Notes: generated from the sequence alone by a model not told the origin. DNA of 64,000 nt from Isoetes taiwanensis (GCA_021234155.1 JAJEKV010000010.1:13756538-13820537), one strand, 5' to 3'. Positions 1 through 11,099 are shown, counted from the first letter of the stretch. A program made the numbers and translations.

Positions 1-1018
1 TCATCATGCCTTTTCTATGTTGACCCCTTACGAACTGGAAGAGTTATTTGCTATATGTCCATCCTGCATGATGTTCAAACAACATTCGCCTGCATTTTAA
101 ATTTCAAAATGTGGTTGCATCATCGTACATTCGGGCATGTTGTAGTGGAGCCTGTGGTAAGTTGTCTTGCTTTCTTATATAGTCATTGTTCTTGTTTCAG
201 GTTATACTCAGTTTTCTTCATCCTCCTTTTGGCATTGATCCCATCTTCGCTGACCTTGTGGCATCATCTACCAGTGTTCTCAATTGCATAATTGTTTTGT
301 CACCTTATAAAACTTTTTTGTTCTTGTATCTCGGGGTCCCTATCGTCTTATTCCTGTGGGTTATGTTATTTCTACTTTTGAAAGTTTGCTCGGACTGGTT
401 ATGCATGTAGGGTATATGCTTAGGTTTTTGTCCTTGTTTGTCGTAGTGTGTTTTTTCATTATAGTATTCACTGTAGTTTGCTGCTGGTACATTGATTCTT
501 CAATTTTGATTCCAAATGTTCTTTTTAGCTTGTTAACTATGTCCAGTCTTCATGTCTTCTCTTTTTATGCAATCCATGGTGCATGGTTTTGATCTTTTTT
601 ATTTATTAATATGGGGTTTGCATTGTCTTCATGAAAGTTTGCTTGAGTCTGTTATGCATGAATGATATAGGTTAGGTATTTTTGTTCTTACTTCCATAGC
701 ATCTTGTCATTAGGTATTCTCTGTAGTTTATTGGTACATTGATTCTAGAGTTTTGATTTCATGTGCTTTGGTGGTGGCCATAGTTGTTGTTTGTGTTCGA
801 TTTTCGTGCCTTCTTTGCCTTATGCAGTCCAGTTGTTCCGGGGTTTCTTGGGCCTGTTCCCCTCTATTTGCATTGGCATCCTGCCTCGTCTCATGATTGT
901 TACATTTTTTCTTGGCATCGAGTTGTGCCTTATAGTCTCTCGTGGTCTCAATCTATGATGGGGTTTGAGGGAGGTTCCTCTTTGTGTCGGATGATGATAT
1001 TTGTGCATAAGGACCTTT
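1..1018. repeat. T-rich non-coding repeat, internal duplication
   Basis: No recognisable gene. The stretch is T-rich on the plus strand and contains a degenerate duplication. Positions about 375-530 and 632-760 share the same word order: a TTTGCT start, then TTATGCATG, TTAGGT, CTGTAGTTT, GGTACATTGATTCT and TTTTGATT, offset by roughly 250 bp. Small ORFs here have no family features. Together with the adjoining 1,045-1,200 segment it belongs to the same repeat type seen in A-rich orientation at 13.9-19.3 kb. Confidence 0.5.
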
Positions 1019-1071
1019 CCCTAGAATGTTATGGCTCTCTTCTTATATAGAAGAGAACCATCATTCTAGGG
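1019..1071. repeat. Long near-perfect hairpin
   Basis: The outer stem pairs CCCTAGAATG (1019-1028) with CATTCTAGGG (1062-1071). The inner stem pairs ATGGCTCTCTTCT (1031-1043) with AGAAGAGAACCAT (1049-1061) with one mismatch, around a 5-base loop. Read on the minus strand it begins with the leader AGAATG and is homologous to the half-hairpin at 16,824-16,851 and to the hairpin at 56,836-56,865. Confidence 0.8.
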
Positions 1072-1384
1072 ATAAGGACGCCAGTTTTAACGCCAGCTCT
1101 CTTTTGGACCCAAACTTTCTTTGGCACAAGCCTGCTATAGCACAAATTTTATTTGGCCATTTCTCCCATAAAAGCCTTGTGTCTTCCAAAGATTCCTCAT
1201 CGACTTTTTTTCCTCGTTGTTGTATGGAGTCCCCCCTCAACCCCTCCCTCCCCTCCTCACTTCCTTCCCCCTTACTGCGCTATATGGGTCTTATTTTTCC
1301 GTTCAATGTTGGTAGATGGGCTTACGCATTTTCCCAGTATCGCGTGAGTGCCGGAGGGCACCAAGGGGAAGCCCTCCCCACAGG

Positions 1385-1840
1385 TCGAACCTATATTTTC
1401 CCTATATCGGCGCCAGCCTCGTGGCTTAGAAAATCCTCATGGATCATCTCTTCGATTTTCAAAATTGTGCTCTCGTATGTTTCTAGTCCAACTTTATAGC
1501 TTGTAACTCTTGGCCCGTGAATGGCTCCTAACTTCGGTTGGATCACATATGGTTAGGGTCTTGCAGTTTGGAGATCATTGATGTGCATGGAGCTGCTTTT
1601 TATATGCCTCTGGCTCGAACCTATATTTTCCTATCTCGGCGTAGCCCTATGGTTTCTGAGGATCCTCACGGATTGTCTTTTTCATTTTGATATTGTGCTC
1701 TTGTATTTCTAGTGCAACTTTGTAGCTTGCTGACTCTTGGCCCGTAGATGGCTCCTAACACAGTTGACAATCACATGTTGGTTGGTCTTGCAATTTGGAG
1801 CTCTCTGATGTGCAAGGTTGCTTTTTATACGAGCGGCCAA
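1385..1840. repeat. Tandem duplication, period 230 bp
   Basis: Two copies, 1385-1614 and 1615-about 1840, both start TCGAACCTATATTTTCC. They share in order ATCCTCA, TTGTGCTCT, TTGGCCCGT, ATGGCTCCTAAC, CAATTTGGAG-like text and GCTTTTTATA. Divergence is visible by eye. No gene is recognised in either copy. Confidence 0.85.
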
Positions 1841-2399
1841 GAGGGACACATGGAGCGGTATCTTAGCGGGATGGATTTGGATCACTGCTTGGATGGGTGG
1901 CGCGACCTGACTATTGCAGTTGTTGCAGTTTGAGCATTATAGTATAACGACTTTCTGAATGTTCTGTGTGGGGGCCTGAACTCATTGTACACAATTATCT
2001 TATATATCGAGTGGTCTAACCCGGGGTTGTATTTGTTGTTATACTCATTTGAGGTTTATCATTTTGTTCCCCTCTTCACTCATTTTGGGGTTCATCAGTC
2101 TGTTCCCCTATGGGTCATTGTACTCATTTTTTTTTCATTCAACTCAATGGAATACCACTTCACTTAAATGATTACTTGAGGGCTCCATGGAGAGTGATGT
2201 CTTACGATATAGTGAATACATCTCCCAACGTCAAATGCTTACCTCTGCATCTAAACACCTGAACATGAAGTCATTGCTAGATTGGCATTTCTTATGTCTC
2301 GTGATGCCCGAGTTCGATGCTTTGTACATTGACCATATACAACCCATCATTAGCGATCGAGCCTGGAACTTATATAGAACAAGAGCAGGAGGATTTCAT

Positions 2400-3190
2400 G
2401 ATGAACATCGTGAGAAAAAAAGTAAGGCAACTAATAGTATATAGGATATGGTTGGGACTACCTCGAGTTGGAGAGGCGTTCTATCTTAGACAAATCCTGT
2501 TGCACTGCTCTGTCTGAACGTGGGATGAGCTGAAAGTCGTTAATGGATAACGCCATGAAACGTACCAACAGGCCGCAGAGGCAGAAGGTTTACTCGCAGC
2601 ACACAACGAAGCATCCTTAGTTATGGAAGAAGCGGTTTCTTTATTGTTAAATCCTATACAACTTTGATTTCTTTTTGCTAAGTTACAACTTGACCAAGGT
2701 CCAACAATCGAATTGTGGACTAATTTTCGAATGCCAGACGAATAGCCAAATGATGAGAGAACTGACTTCTTTTAATCCCTTCATTTAATCAATAATATTT
2801 AGACACAACATTGCAATGCAAATGGCAAGTATAATGGATAATGACCAGAAGGAGATACACAGCTTCATTTATGGATGGTTGGAATTATCACAAAGCAACT
2901 AACCTATTTTTATCAATGGGGCAGAGGGAAACATTCTTTTTTATTTGCATATGCCTTTCTGTACGAGGCAATCGGGGCACAGCATTAGCAAGTCGGCAAT
3001 ATCTAGGAGGGCGAACGACCCAATCACTCTTCCAAATTCCCGTGGAAGAAAATAATGCAGGACTTCCCTTGATGATAGAAAGTGATTCTGAAGCAGCAAA
3101 TATGCTCATTGCAGTAAGATTATCATCTGGGATGAGTTTCCAATGGCCAACAAAGCTGTTATAGAAAGAATGCTCAAAAAAATCACCTAG
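2400..3190 (+). pseudogene. Helitron (PIF1-type) helicase remnant
   Basis: A decayed piece of the helicase half of a Helitron RepHel protein. Before about 2,770, frame 1 reads a block with VGEAFYLRQILLH, then WDELKVVNG, TYQQAAEAEGLL and LLLNPIQL; this is the usual order upstream of the helicase core in Helitrons. From 2,841 another frame gives GTALAS, YLGGRTTQSLFQIPVEE and finally IIWDEFPMANKAVIERML, the Walker B region (3,122-3,190). The Walker A loop is degenerate: SMGQRETFF replaces the expected GPGGTGKTF. There are stops at about 2,515, 2,548 and 2,665 and at least one frame change. Rep and later helicase motifs are not visible. Family assignment rests on motif order; Helitron termini were not found. 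Confidence 0.8.
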
Positions 3191-3394
3191 ATCAAACAAA
3201 AACCAAAAATCAAGCTTGAAACTCGTCGTAGAGCCTTGATCCAAGAAATTAAACCCACTGGAGTAGAAATTAAAACTTAGACAACATAGAAAACAAAAAA
3301 AATCAACACGCATGCAAGAAATTCTTGTAAAAAGGCAATCCTAAATGCCTTCAAAGTCTTTCTAAGCGTTGACATATAGATCTTCAAGCAAAAA

Positions 3395-3665
3395 ACCAAC
3401 ATGCAAGCAAAGAAAACTTGTTTAATCTTCTCAGAACTTTGTCAAACTAATCCTAGTAGTTGGATGGAGCTTCCAAAGCAAAGACAGCGATGGTGCCACT
3501 TGAGACAAGAAGATCGACTAATACATGGCGGCCACAAGAAGGATAGAGGAAAAAAAAAGCTTCATGAGATCGTTCAAACCTCGTGAAACTTTGTCAAAGT
3601 AATCTTAACAGCTGGATGGCGCCACCTGAAGCAAACATAACGATGGCACCGCGGGAAACAGAAAT
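3395..3665. repeat. Degenerate tandem duplication about 155 bp
   Basis: Two blocks share AACTTTGTCAAA, TAATCYTA, GGATGG and CGATGG in the same order (about 3,430-3,500 and 3,590-3,650). The purpose is unknown. The surrounding 3,191-3,700 contains no recognisable gene. Confidence 0.5.
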
Positions 3666-3706
3666 CAGCGCGAGCAAGAACGAAGAAAGAGAAAAGTTCG
3701 CAGATT

Positions 3707-3718
3707 CAAACCTAGGAT

Positions 3719-3758
<40 letters not shown>

Positions 3759-3878
3759 AGGTTAAAGGCGGTTGATAATACATGCAAAAGAAGTTACATG
3801 AATATATACAGCAATTGCAAAAGGAAGAACCTTTGCAATGCTTACTTATCCCTAAGAAGGGACAAACCTAGGATAAAC
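3707..3878 (-). mobile_element. Retroposon insertion with 16-bp target duplication
   Basis: A 35-base T run (3723-3757) is the poly(A) tail of a minus-strand retroposon whose body spans about 3758-3862. The flanks carry an exact direct repeat, CAAACCTAGGATAAAC, at 3707-3722 and 3863-3878, extended by TT, as expected for LINE-driven insertion. The body is only about 105 nt and lacks a pol III B box, so it is a short SINE or a heavily 5'-truncated LINE. The intact repeats and long homopolymer suggest a fairly recent event. Confidence 0.9.
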
Positions 3879-5060
3879 TTCACGTTTGGGGGATATCACT
3901 TTTGTCGACATTTTTGCGTATCAACTGGGGCCTCAACCTGCCAGTGTCGTCCCCCTTTCCATGCAGTAATATCAACAAAAGTGACATTTCTCTATACAAA
4001 ATGGCTATCTGAAGGGAAAACTTCTCAAAAGAAACTTAGATAAGAAATTCCCAAATGCACAATGAAGGGGACAAATCTTGAGGGGTTGCTATTTCAAAGA
4101 AAGGTCTAGTTTAGAGCTTCTATTTCATATTTGCACATAGATGATCAAATATAGTTTGGCTTTTCTGTTATCAAAGGATGCCTCGCCATGTGTTTCTCTC
4201 ACTGTTCATATATCTACCACCTTAAGTGTGCCAGAAAAGCCTTGATCATCATCAGTGTCCATAGTAACATTCCATCTTCATTTACACTTTGTTAATGAGC
4301 CATCACAAGTAGCTTTTATTATGGCGACACTAGAAATTCATTGTTGACTCTGAGAATTGCCTCATAACAAAGAGCCTACGCATGTCTAAGGTTGAGCATT
4401 TTTGTAATATAATAGTCATAGGGTGTTTAAAAGTATTCTATAATGGTCTAAGGAAGTTTAAAAACATTTTAGCATGTTGTAGTGTTCTAAATCATAATGT
4501 TGGGATTCTTCAGTATGGACCTGTCAAGCGAAGCATCAAGGACCAGAATCGATTCTTCATGCAAATGAAGCAGACCTACAAAGAGCTTGTTACACATTTT
4601 TTCATGCTATTATTTATGGAAGATCGATTTTGCCATTGTAGATGCATCTCCTATATTCTAGAATCAGGGTGTATTCCCATTAGCCTGATTCTGAGCTTTG
4701 TTGTATTTCCTGGCGAAGCCAAGCAGAAAACTAGTCATCTATTGCCTTGGATAGACTGTGTAAGTCCTTGCGCTTCTTTATCTTCTAGCTTGCGCTTCTT
4801 CGTCTTCTTGTGATAATCTTGTTCTTCATCAACGCTTTCAAAAATGCGAAATGCAAGTTGGATATCAATGACATTGCAAGAAAAGAAAGTTTCGATACTG
4901 GGGATGTTACCTGATGATATATGGATAAGATAATAGTCTTTGGACCACCATCACCATTGGGCAAAAAACAACGTGCCGCCCTCCAAGGGGGAAGGAAGGG
5001 ATATATTAATGCAACATATTACGTATAATGTGTGTTTGGTCATCACAATTAAAATAAAAC
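3879..5060. other. No recognised gene
   Basis: AT-rich sequence. A 143-codon ORF at 4382-4813 (+) has no recognisable motif, signal or neighbour and I do not call it a gene. Confidence 0.4.
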
Positions 5061-5065
5061 GAGGT

Positions 5066-5212
5066 GATCTCAAGCTTGTAAGTCCCAATACATTGTTCCT
5101 GTATTTGGATGCATGATCTCCAACTTGCAAGTCCCAAAACATTGTTTCTATATTTGGATGCGCGAGGTCTTGGGTTTGTAAATCCCAAGGCATTCTCTAT
5201 TCAAATGCTTGG
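5066..5212. repeat. Three tandem units of about 50 bp
   Basis: Units start at 5066 (GATCTCAAGCTTG), 5115 (GATCTCCAACTTG) and 5165 (GGTCTTGGGTTTG). Each continues with AAGTCCCAA-like text and a CATTGTT/CATTCT core. The third unit is the most diverged. Confidence 0.75.
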
Positions 5213-5703
5213 GTGTCTCATTGAGCACAAGCATGGTCATGCTAAAAAAGATGGATGCAATGTAGCTTGTTTTTGATGCTATTTCAAATTGAAATTGAAA
5301 TGGCTTTATTTCCTTTGTTAAAGCACTTCGCATAGAACAATGTCATAGACTGCCTCAATTTAAAGCACTTCGCATATGGACCTCCATCTGGCTCTCCATT
5401 TCAATTTCGTGGAGGCTCTTTTCCTCCAAGAAGCAGGCCTGCAAAGAGGAGGAGGAAGAGAAAGAAAGAGAGAAAGGTGCAGGCAAAATCAAGTTTTCTT
5501 TGCTTCTCTATGTCTACAGATCCTAATTATATTCTTGAATGTGTGGATAGGTAAGTATGAGGACAAAGAAGAGCAGCAACAAACGAAGAGCAGACCAGCC
5601 TTCAATATTGCAAATATCTTGCTTTTGGAGAGCTGAAGCTAATACTGAAGCCTCCGCTCCAATTGTTGGAGACGAAATTGATCATGATGAGCAGTAGAAG
5701 ATT

Positions 5704-7493
5704 TTGAAGAACAGAAAGCTATGGCAAGACTCTTGGCTAAGAGATTGGGAATGGTTGGAGTTCCAGCATGAAAAAGGTAGAGCCTTTTGTAAATTTTGTA
5801 AAATGGACACAAAGAACCGAAGTCCATTTGGATGTCAAGGATCAATGAATATAAGAACTTCTGCATTTTTTGAGCATGCTAGTAGTGATGGCCATAGGCA
5901 TGCATCATGGTTGGCAGTACAAGGAGGAAAGAACTCTATCGAGAAAGTAGTAAAGAAAAGAAGAACTTCAGCCAATGCTTCTCTTACTAATCTCTTTAGA
6001 TGTGCATATATGATAGCAAAGGAAGATCTAGCATTCAGGAAATTTGAAAAGCTTGTTTTGTTGCTGCGTGCATGTGGTGCTAAGAATCTGACAGGACACT
6101 ATGAGAATGGAAAAGCATGTGCTAAGTTTGTCAACAGTATTAGTAAGGCTATTGAAGCAGCCACATGGGAAAGAATTAGGCAAAGTCCCTTTTATGGAAT
6201 TATGGTTGACGAGTCTACTGATATTAGTACAACAAAACACTTGATCATGTTTGCCACATTTTTAGAAGGACCACATGTTGTTACAGCCTTTCTTTCTATT
6301 AGTAAAGTGGTTGACGGTACTGCAGCATCTATCTATGAGGCCATCATAGAAAAAGTGAAAGAGTGTGAGTTGGATACATCCAAATTTGTCTCATTTGGAT
6401 CTGATGGAGCTTCAGTTATGACGGGCTGCAATACTGGTGTTGATGCTCGTCTTAAGAAACATGTCAACCCATTTATGACTAGCATACATTGTGTGGCACA
6501 TCGCACCAATCTTTGTCTTCAGGCTGTTGCTGATTTTCCTGATTGTGAGGCCATGTGCAGTTCCATAGATGAATTAGTCAATAAGGTTGCTAGTTTTTTT
6601 TCTAGAAGTACAAACAGATTAAATTTATTGACTGCAATGGAGAGAGAACTTGAATATGACGAGCTAAAGGCACAAGGAATTCAGCAAACACGATGGCTTA
6701 GTAGACATCGTGCAATAAAAAAACTTTGTGATATCTTGGAGCCGATCTTGAACGTTCTAAAGGAGGAAAGCATGACGTTGTATGACAAATTAAGAGACTT
6801 CAAGGTAATATTCTTTTTTGAAAAATGGATGACTTATATTTTTCTCATAGATGGCTGATATATTTGCACATGTTCCAGGTTATTTATGATATACTCCAGA
6901 AAATGACAGATCTAAGCCTTGATTTCCAGAAGAATTATATAGATGTCACTACGATTGGCAGCTTATGTAATAACACCATTATGGAGATTGAAGCTGAGTA
7001 TTTGCATGTGCGCCCAATTGATTTAAATGGCTTTGATTTCGATAGCAAAGGTTATCCTATCATCCCAGATTTTGGTCCTCAAGATTTTGATTCTCATCAA
7101 CGTGAAGGATTACTTTTTGCTCTACGCAGCGCACTAAAAGGTAACATGTATAGATCAATAGAGATGAGAAGGTCAATTTCAGGTGAGGACCTTACTGCTG
7201 CATTATCATTTCAAGAGGCATTTGCCCGTGCTCTAGTTGCATCTTTAAAAGATCGCATGAAAGAACAGGAATTATTGTCATATCTAAAGGTTTTAGCACC
7301 TGTGAATATGCCCCAGCGATCTAGAGAATTACAAAAGTATGGCAGCGATGAGATCCATAAACTTGCTGATTTTTTTGGCAGGAATAAGTTTGTGAATGGA
7401 AAAGAATTTCAGGCTCTTAAAGAATTTCCAAAGTTTAGGATGCAAGCTAGCACAGACTGGGCAGGAAAAAGCTTTGCTGATACTTGGACTTGA
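5704..7493 (+). pseudogene. hAT-like transposase, N-terminal and core exons
   Basis: Two exons, 5704-6804 and 6879-7493, join in frame across a 74-nt GT-AG intron (6805-6878). Residues about 16-67 form a TTF/BED-like zinc finger (CKFC at 29-32, H58 and H64). The DUF4371/RNase-H core follows, with VDESTD (Asp169), SFGSDGASVMTG (Asp234), CVAHRTN (Cys263, His266) and TRWLSR near 330. This is the hAT branch related to animal ZNF862 and C17orf113. There is no ATG at the left end: the codon at 5704 is TTG and an in-frame TAG lies at 5695-5697, with open coding-like sequence upstream of it. The second exon stops at 7493 before the dimerisation domain, which reappears at 9.07 kb. Either further introns or decay separate them; I favour decay. 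Confidence 0.85.
6805..6878 (+). other. Intron in the hAT-like gene
   Basis: The donor is CAAG|GTAATA and the acceptor is TTCCAG|GTT. Removing these 74 nt joins codon phase 0 to phase 0 and makes the frame used on each side continuous. Confidence 0.85.
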
Positions 7494-9070
7494 TCTCTTG
7501 CATTTGCAGTAGGAAAAGCATTATTGTCAACTCTGATTAATCGGTAAAAAATTTCTGATTTTAAATATCAATGTTCTTGCAATGCAGAGGATATTGAGTG
7601 TGCAATATGCTGTTCCAGACAACATACAAATATCTGCTGAAGGATAGAATCTTCTTTCACACATTTTTGTTGCAAACCCAGCAAGAGTAAGCATTTGCTT
7701 TTGCAGCATACTCTTTGTAAGCCAACCTCTTCTCTTTATTAAATGTTAATCACCATTCCAGATATTATGAAACATGAGTGTTTTTGAAGAACTTGCCTGT
7801 TGATTTCATGGAAGGTGCTGATATGGGTAATGAGCTTGATGATCCCAACCATCCACTCCGAACATAGAGGAGATAATCGCATTATTCAAGAAGGTAGAGT
7901 ACCTCCTCAAATACCAGTCTTGGTGATGCTGGTCTGGTTTTAGATGATATGGATCTGGAAAAACGATGCAGATGTTGATGGCGACAACAGTGGCCCGAGG
8001 TCTGCGCTTTATGATAGAACTATGCAAGACTTGGGATCCATTTCATTCAGAAAATAGAACTTTGTGCTAGACTGGGGCATTGTTGCCAGTATCACAGCTG
8101 ACCATGATTATGGCAGCCAACTTTTAGAGGTTCCAACCAACAAGATGTCATCTACCGTGTCACACTTTCAAAGCTCCAATGCCTTCTCAGCGTCAAGTAT
8201 ATAGGTATAGTGAAGCTATGGCTGTTTATAGTGATGTCGCACTAGGTACATGTTTCTACTAGATAAGGGCATCTAGCGTCCCTGCTTATAGAGGCAAAGT
8301 AGATTATCCTATTAGATATGGTCTCCTGCCTCGCTTGCTTAGAGCAAAATACCAAAACATTAATCCGCCAGCCTAACTGCCGACATAATCTGATTGGCGC
8401 TTGAGTTGCATTCCCATGGAAACCTCTCCGATAAAGTTTGCACAATCCCTTGTGTAGTGCTGGAGTGTATTCAAGCATTAGTTGGGCATAAGATTTTTCA
8501 GTATTGTATTTTAGGTCGTATAAATACCAAGTTTGAGGTGCTTATTTGCTAATTTTAGAGGTGCTTAAAATCTTGAAAAATCCCGAGTCTTTTCGAGTTT
8601 TTCGAGTTGTTTTTGTAGAAAGAATGATACGGCCAGAAGTAGAAAGTGGGCTGCTCTTGACACGAACTTCCATGCATGCTGAATCCTCTGGGTCTACTAC
8701 GATTACTTATTTTGAAGAAGCAGGCAGGGTGGTTTCATTGTAGAGGAGATGCTGCTGGTCTGACGAGGTATTGATTTTGAACTCCTCTATTTTTTTGTTG
8801 TTAGATCCATGGGCTACGTGGGTTCAAATCCCACTGTAGGTTTCATTGTGCTTTGAGTTGTAGGTTTCATTGTTCTTCGTGTTTTGTGTCTGGATTTGTC
8901 ATTTGCTTCGGCCATGTGGGTACTGAAGGAACCTCCTCCTGCGTGGTTGAGTCAGTTTCCCTGGGCTCTTACACCGCCACACACAGCTGCCAAACTGTTA
9001 GGCATACCATTTGGCTTGGACATTAATGCTAGGGCAATTTGGGCGGAAACATTACAGAATCTTAAGTAGC
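7494..9070 (+). other. Degenerate interior of the hAT-like locus
   Basis: No family motif is readable here. The stretch lies between the transposase core and its C-terminal fragment and may be intron or eroded coding sequence. It contains a T-arm-like site at 8818-8834. Confidence 0.4.
8818..8834 (+). repeat. tRNA-like T-arm / pol III B box
   Basis: GTGGG TTCAAAT CCCAC is a perfect 5-bp T-stem with a canonical 7-base loop and matches the B-box consensus. No matching D-arm or anticodon arm is upstream and no poly(A) follows, so it is a SINE or tRNA relic rather than a tRNA gene. A phrase GTAGGTTTCATTGT is repeated just downstream. Confidence 0.55.
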
Positions 9071-9439
9071 ATCTGAACTGGTGGAGGGGGCATTGAAATA
9101 TCCAGAATTGTTAAAGGTTGCAAAAATTGGCCTTGTTCAATGCTGTAGCACAGCAGCATGTGAACGTGGATTTAGTAGAGTGAACACTGTAAAGGTGCAG
9201 TTGATGCCTTGGTTCGCATTGCCATTGAAGGCCCAAGTCTAGAAAATTTTGACTTTTCAGCCAGTATAAAGCAATGGGAATCAGCTGCTAAATTCAGACA
9301 TATTTATACAGGTACTCATGAGATTGAAGAGGTTGCTGCAACAAATGATGATGAACTGGAATTTCCTGCAGGTATAGATGAGGAAGAAATAGAAAGTGAT
9401 GAGGATGTCATGAGCATGGCAGCAGAAGAAATGTTATAG
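9071..9439 (+). pseudogene. hAT C-terminal dimerisation fragment
   Basis: One frame reads ELVEGALKYPELL, then CSTAACERGFSRVNTVK, the conserved hAT C-terminal block containing the third catalytic acid and the dimerisation motif. A frame change near 9,190-9,205 leads into LVRIAIEGPSLENFDF and an acidic tail (DEEEIESDED) with a stop at 9439. It fits the missing end of the 5.7-7.5 kb transposase. The short segment usually found between VK and ALV is missing, which argues for a deletion. Confidence 0.8.
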
Positions 9440-10250
9440 TTTTGTGACATTCCATTCCATATTTTCAGTTTGTAACAAGCTTTTAAGCTTGTAGTAATGC
9501 TATCTTAAGGCTTCTACTGTTTGCTTTTTTTTTTTTTTATGAGATTTGGATGTAATAGAAATTGAAACTTATGTTTAAAAAAATTTGTGAACTTCCAATT
9601 TGTTATCTTTGCAAAGGGGATTTTCCGATACTTAAATTTGTAACAGGAAACTTCCGATAGTATTTGCTACTTTTCGATTAACTATAAAATCCGTAGGAAA
9701 TAATCCTCTTGGAAATAAAAGTTTGGCATACACTGTCCCACAACTCCGAAGCCCTATTCAATTCAATTCAGTTCAATCCTCCAAAAACCTTATTCAATTC
9801 AGTTTAATCCTCGCCCATCTATGCAACACCAAGATCAGAATTGGACATAAGGGTTCTTTTAAAATGTTTCTCGCCTCTATAATATAATGAACTCGTGGCA
9901 TTTGACTCCAGAGATTTGTTGTTTAGTTGCTATAATAATAATTTTGACTGTATTAAAAATGTAAAGATAGCATAATGTATAGATATTTGTTGAAAGTAAG
10001 TAGTAAATATTGCACTTCCCATTATTTCAAAATACTTTTAAAAAACCTCGGAAGTATAACACACTCTCGAGAAATCACCAGAAGCACTCCAAGCAGTCAA
10101 AAACACCAAGAAATTGATTGGTAAGTCTTAATTTTATTGTTTTCTATACGAATAAGTGGATTTCAAAGTACAACAAAGAATGACAGGCTTGCTTCCATCC
10201 AACCAATGCCAAATAAAACGCCTTAGAATTCGGTTAACCATTACAGAGTT
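9440..10250. other. AT-rich intergenic sequence
   Basis: No gene seen. It separates the hAT locus from the 3' end of RPP2 and contains short direct repeats such as TTCAATTCAGTT around 9,760-9,800. Confidence 0.5.
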
Positions 10251-10491
10251 TATCCCCCAAACCTTATGCTACACACCAGGAAAAGTGCAATAAAACGGTG
10301 GATACATTATAAAACAAATGCAAAAGAGGGTACACTAAATTTTCAACTATGTCACTTAATACAAAGGCACAGAAAACAATTGAAATTGAGCAAGTACCAA
10401 AACTGCACCCTTCAGACAAAAATTCCTCGTTTAATTGATAATAATTCTGCACTCAAAGAGATAAAAAAACATCCCACAGAATGAGCTCCAT

Positions 10492-11010
10492 TTAGTCAAA
10501 TAGACTGAAACCCATATCCTGCAACAATCAAATGGAGTAGAATTAGAATGGGAATTGAGCAAGAGAAGACACTGTAATTTACAAAAAAAATGACATACGT
10601 CATCAGATTCTTCCTTTTCTTCTTCCTTAGGAGCTTCTTTTTGTACTTCAGCAGCGGGGGCAGTAGCAGCAGCAGCTGAAGGTGCAGCTGCAACGGCCAC
10701 ACCACCACCTCCTCCGGCGGGAACTGAAGCAAACTTTTCCCTTCCACTTGCAACAACTTCAACTATGTCTTTTCCATCTAACTCACTCAGCAAAAAGTCT
10801 ATTCTATCATCACTAGCTTCTGCCCCAACTGTGCGGAAAAACAAAAAACCTTTCTTGTTAACCTAAAGCTCATTCCAGACAGTATAGAAGAAGAAAAAAA
10901 ATGAATTTAAGCAAAAGGGAACCTGATTCAAGGATGCGCTTGATATCCTTCTTGGAGGGGGTTTCGTTGCCTCCCAAAACCGCCAACAGATAAGCCGCTA
11001 TTACCTTCAT
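10492..11010 (-). CDS. RPP2: Ribosomal stalk protein P2
   Basis: Acidic large-subunit stalk protein P2. With P0 and P1 it forms the lateral stalk of the cytosolic 60S subunit that recruits elongation factors. Three coding exons on the minus strand, 11010-10923, 10828-10599 and 10518-10492, give 114 aa, the normal length. The introns are 94 nt (GTTCCC...CGCACAG) and 80 nt (GTATGT...TTGCAG), and all junctions keep phase. The N-terminal helical domain starts [16 protein letters not shown] and includes [13 protein letters not shown]. Residues 68-89 are a Gly/Ala/Pro hinge. The acidic tail ends in [10 protein letters not shown], the universal P-protein terminus bound by translation factors. P2 rather than P1 follows from the N-terminus. 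No lesion is visible, so this is the best candidate for an expressed gene here. Confidence 0.97.
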
Positions 11011-11048
11011 GTTGAGGGATGAAGCTCCGCCGGACTTGAGAGAAAATG

Positions 11049-11092
11049 AACCCTAAACCTAAAACAAGCAAATCCTATATTATTATAAACCC
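11049..11092 (-). promoter_or_regulatory. Telo-box-like motifs upstream of RPP2
   Basis: AACCCTAAACC lies at 11049-11059 and AAACCCTA near 11086-11092, about 40-80 bp upstream of the P2 start codon. Telo-boxes (AAACCCTAA) are common in the 5' regions of plant ribosomal-protein genes and fit co-regulation with the translation apparatus. The exact transcription start is not known. Confidence 0.6.
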
Positions 11093-11099
11093 TATAAAT

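Noticed and set aside
4382-4813. 143-codon ORF
   Set aside because: No recognisable domain, splice context or homologous copy in the window.
8818-8834. tRNA gene
   Set aside because: Only the T-arm is present; no D-arm, anticodon arm or acceptor stem can be built around it.
10266-10484. Plus-strand ORF at the RPP2 3' end
   Set aside because: Antisense to the 3' flank of RPP2, with no motif.
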